Shown piece after piece: positions 5,744 through 7,833 of a DNA stretch of 7,833 bases. The stretch's first letter is position 1, and each line of letters begins with the position of its first letter. The position numbers and the translations under genes were made by a program. The stretch comes from Deltaproteobacteria bacterium. GTDB taxonomy: Bacteria; Myxococcota; Polyangia; Polyangiales; B10-G4. The DNA lies in assembly GCA_019312705.1 (NCBI GenBank), contig JAFDCW010000170.1, positions 1-7,833 on the forward strand, written 5' to 3'. The notes beneath the pieces were generated by a model, which saw only the letters and a program-made list of their open reading frames with translations, searched no databases and had not been told where the DNA came from.

Positions 5744-7084
5744 ATGGCTTATCGAAATCTCTTTGGCTTCGCGTGCTTCGGACTCGTGACCCTCGCCGTG
5801 GCGGCGGCTCCCGCGCCCGCGAGCGCCGATGAGAATTCGATGGCCCGGGTGTACTTCGAGCAGGGCAACGAGGCCCTGACCCGGGGCATGAACGCCCGCG
5901 GCCCACGGAAGACGCGATTCCTTCAGCAGGCCCTCGAGAGCTACATGCAGAGCCTGCAGATCGTGCGCACGCGAAACGTCGTCTACAACGCCGGCGTCGC
6001 CCTCGAAGGGCTCGAGCGCGATGACGAGGCCTTCGGCTACTTCCGCGAGTACCTCGAGTTCCCGAACCTCTCAGCAGAGGAACAGGCCGAGGCCACGACC
6101 AAGCTGACCGCCCTCAGGCAACGGGTTGCCGTGGTCATGATCGTGAGCACGCCGCCGGGGGCCGAGGTGCGCATCGACCGGCGCGACCTCGCGGTCGAGG
6201 GCACGACGCCCCTCGAGGTCGCCGTGAGCGCCGGCAACCACCGGATCTTCGTCTCGGCCGAAGGCTACGTCGACGGAGAAGCCACGGTCATGGGCGCGAC
6301 GGGGCGCCGGGAGCGCGTCGCCGTCGAGCTGAACGCCGAGCCGATTGCGTTGGTCATCCACGCCGAGGGCGTCGGCACGGTGCTGCTCGACGGGCATCCG
6401 GTCGACCCCAGCGGCGAGCTCCGGGTAATGCCCGGTGAGCACGTCATTCGTTTCGGCGACGCACCGCCAATCGAGGTGACCCTCCGTCCCGGCGAGGGGC
6501 GCCGGGAAGTGCGCTTCGAGGCGCCACAGAACGCGCCAACGGGCATGCTCGCGGTCAGCACCAACGTCGACGACGCCAGCGTCTTCGTGGACGGTGAGAT
6601 TCTGAACACCGGGCGGGAGCTCGAGACTTCGGTCGCCTCCGGGCCCCGGACGATTCGCATCGAGGCTCCCGGATACGCCCCGGCCACGCGCCGCGTCGAC
6701 GTCCCGGCAAACGGCGAAGCACGCCTCACGGTGCAGCTCGAGGTGGACGTGGGAGACGAGACGCGCTTCGGCAAGCTGCCCGGCGTGCTCTGGCTCTCGG
6801 CGGGGGTCATCGGCCTCGGCGCGGCCGGCACCGGCATCGCCGCCGTCGTTGCCAACAACAACTTCGACGACAATCCGAGCACGCCCGGGGCCAACCAGGT
6901 AGAGACCCTCAACACCGCCGCGGACATCCTCTTCGGCGTGACCGCCGCCGTCGGCATCGCCGCGCTCATCTTCACCCTCTTGAACCGCGAGGTGGAGCAG
7001 CCCCCGTCGGCCATCGAGGTCGCAGGGGCCCCCGTCGAAGGCGGCGCCATGCTCATGGCCAGCGGAACCTGGGGCGGCCAGTGA
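5744..7084 (+). CDS. Exported PEGA-repeat protein with TPR-like helices
   Basis: A 446-aa envelope protein. The signal peptide spans 1-28 with a likely cut after A26-S27-A28. Residues about 32-127 are helical and TPR-like (ARVYFEQGNEALTRG, then YNAGVALEGLERDDEAFGYFREYLE). Three PEGA-type beta units follow: about 129-196, the clearest (STPPGAEVRIDRRDLAVEGTTPL); about 200-259, degenerate (VLLDGHPVDPSGELRVMPG); and about 267-334 (STNVDDASVFVDGEIL). Two hydrophobic helices at about 346-370 and 395-414 frame a short Asn/Asp/Thr-rich loop. I infer a periplasmic PEGA/TPR body held in the inner membrane by a C-terminal hairpin. No enzyme motif is present. PEGA domains are thought to bind surface or envelope structures or other proteins; the ligand here is unknown. 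The start abuts the kinase stop and has no ribosome binding site of its own, pointing to coupled translation. The next gene overlaps its TGA by one base. Confidence 0.9.
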   Translation: MAYRNLFGFACFGLVTLAVAAAPAPASADENSMARVYFEQGNEALTRGMNARGPRKTRFLQQALESYMQSLQIVRTRNVVYNAGVALEGLERDDEAFGYFREYLEFPNLSAEEQAEATTKLTALRQRVAVVMIVSTPPGAEVRIDRRDLAVEGTTPLEVAVSAGNHRIFVSAEGYVDGEATVMGATGRRERVAVELNAEPIALVIHAEGVGTVLLDGHPVDPSGELRVMPGEHVIRFGDAPPIEVTLRPGEGRREVRFEAPQNAPTGMLAVSTNVDDASVFVDGEILNTGRELETSVASGPRTIRIEAPGYAPATRRVDVPANGEARLTVQLEVDVGDETRFGKLPGVLWLSAGVIGLGAAGTGIAAVVANNNFDDNPSTPGANQVETLNTAADILFGVTAAVGIAALIFTLLNREVEQPPSAIEVAGAPVEGGAMLMASGTWGGQ

Positions 7085-7833
7085 TGCGCACCGTATTGCT
7101 CATCGCCAGCGCGATGTTCGCCCTGAGCGCTTGTACGCTGGTGAACACTGTCGACTACAACAAGCTCGACGCCAGCGACACGGGCACCGACGCAATGGAT
7201 AGCGGCGACCCGGATGCCGGAGATGGTGGCGATGACGGAGATGGCGGGGATGCGGACGCGGGGGACACGGGTCCGCGCTGTAGCGATCTTCAGGAGATGT
7301 GCGGCGACGGGGTAGACAACAACTGCAATGGACTCGTCGACTGCAACGACTTCGCCTGCGGACAGCTCGAGAAGTGCTGCTCACGAGGCATGGAGGGCGT
7401 GCTCGATTACAACAGCGGGATTGCGTGGGACGGTATCCCCATGCCTCCGGGGACGCGCCCGGACTTCGACGGGAATACGATCATGAAGTTTGCCGGCACG
7501 GGAGCGCCGACGGGGCTCCTCACCTCGTGCCTGCCCTTGGAGGCGGGCTACGAAATCCGTACCTCGTTCACCCTGGCACGCATGGATTGCGACGATACGA
7601 GCTACGAGTGCTTCGCACGAATTGCTCTGACGCCCAGCCCGGGTTCATCACCGGGAAACCGAATTCTCGAAGACATCGGCGTGGAAATGATGAGCGACGG
7701 CCACCTAGTCGTTACTCGCGCTTCATCAGTCGTGCCCACGGATTCCGTGGAGATCGGAGTAGGTGGATCCATCGGCGTCGTGCTCACACTGACCGCTGGA
7801 GCGTACCCCGACGGAGAGCCCGCGCTCGTGGCT
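7084..7833 (+). CDS. Lipoprotein with MopE-like Cys/Asp motif, 3' end outside window
   Basis: An open frame of 250 codons runs from ATG 7084 to the window end with no stop, so the gene is 3'-truncated by the window. The N-terminus is a textbook lipoprotein signal: MRTVLLIASA, then L-S-A-C with C17 as the lipidated residue and Thr at +2, which suggests the outer membrane. An Asp/Gly-rich linker spans about 29-64. At 73-87 is a C-G-D-G-V-D-N-N-C-N-G-L-V-D-C element, close to the DGVDNDCDG motif of the MopE-type metal-binding family; C66, C92, C98 and C99 flank it. From about 105 on, alternating strand-like sequence (PDFDGNTIMKFAG, GYEIRTSFTLARMDC, GVEMMSDGHLVV) resembles a LamG/concanavalin-type beta sandwich, but I cannot confirm the family. 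Its ATG overlaps the upstream TGA (TGATG), so it belongs to the kinase operon. It may present a Ca- or metal-stabilised module at the cell surface. Confidence 0.88.
   Translation, partial: MRTVLLIASAMFALSACTLVNTVDYNKLDASDTGTDAMDSGDPDAGDGGDDGDGGDADAGDTGPRCSDLQEMCGDGVDNNCNGLVDCNDFACGQLEKCCSRGMEGVLDYNSGIAWDGIPMPPGTRPDFDGNTIMKFAGTGAPTGLLTSCLPLEAGYEIRTSFTLARMDCDDTSYECFARIALTPSPGSSPGNRILEDIGVEMMSDGHLVVTRASSVVPTDSVEIGVGGSIGVVLTLTAGAYPDGEPALVA

Overview
The window is G+C-rich throughout, with strongly G/C-ending codons. It carries gene types that are typical of Myxococcota (the former Deltaproteobacteria with large predatory or gliding members): a Hanks-type Ser/Thr kinase with a PEGA sensor tail, a PEGA/TPR envelope protein, lipoproteins with Asp/Gly/Thr/Pro-rich linkers, a receiver-like plus DUF4388-like regulator, and a Cys/Asp motif of the MopE type. 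I infer a Myxococcota chromosome, but no marker here fixes the genus. There are no insertion sequences, phage genes, integrases or CRISPR repeats.

Layout. Bases 1-76 are a complete tRNA-Lys(CTT) with an encoded CCA end, followed at once by a 14-bp hairpin terminator. A short non-coding gap leads to a lipoprotein (255-1010, +) with a divergent CAP/YkwD-like domain. This gene converges on a SpoU-family RNA 2'-O-methyltransferase (1567-1028, -). A 96-bp divergent intergenic region then separates the methyltransferase from a run of four + strand genes reaching the end of the window.

The four genes are: (1) a 796-aa protein with a receiver-like domain, a DUF4388/PATAN-like domain, a long disordered linker, one membrane helix, a PQEA/PQET repeat and C-terminal TPRs (1664-4054); (2) a 532-aa transmembrane Ser/Thr kinase with an extracytoplasmic PEGA domain (4145-5743); (3) a 446-aa exported protein with TPR-like helices, about three PEGA-type units and two C-terminal membrane helices (5744-7084); (4) a lipoprotein with a MopE-like Cys/Asp motif and a possible beta-sandwich domain, cut by the window end (7084-7833). 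Genes 2 to 4 are tightly packed: stop and start abut exactly between 2 and 3, and overlap by one base (TGATG) between 3 and 4. Gene 2 lies 90 bp after gene 1, and that gap holds a palindrome and a candidate promoter.

Working model (inference): genes 1 to 4 form an envelope signalling module. A cytoplasmic kinase is joined to a periplasmic PEGA domain, a partner PEGA/TPR protein sits in the periplasm, a surface or periplasmic lipoprotein acts with them, and the first protein links the cytoplasm (receiver-like/DUF4388-like, with Thr-containing motifs that could be kinase targets) to periplasmic TPRs. Each component belongs to a known family; the combination is what deserves attention.
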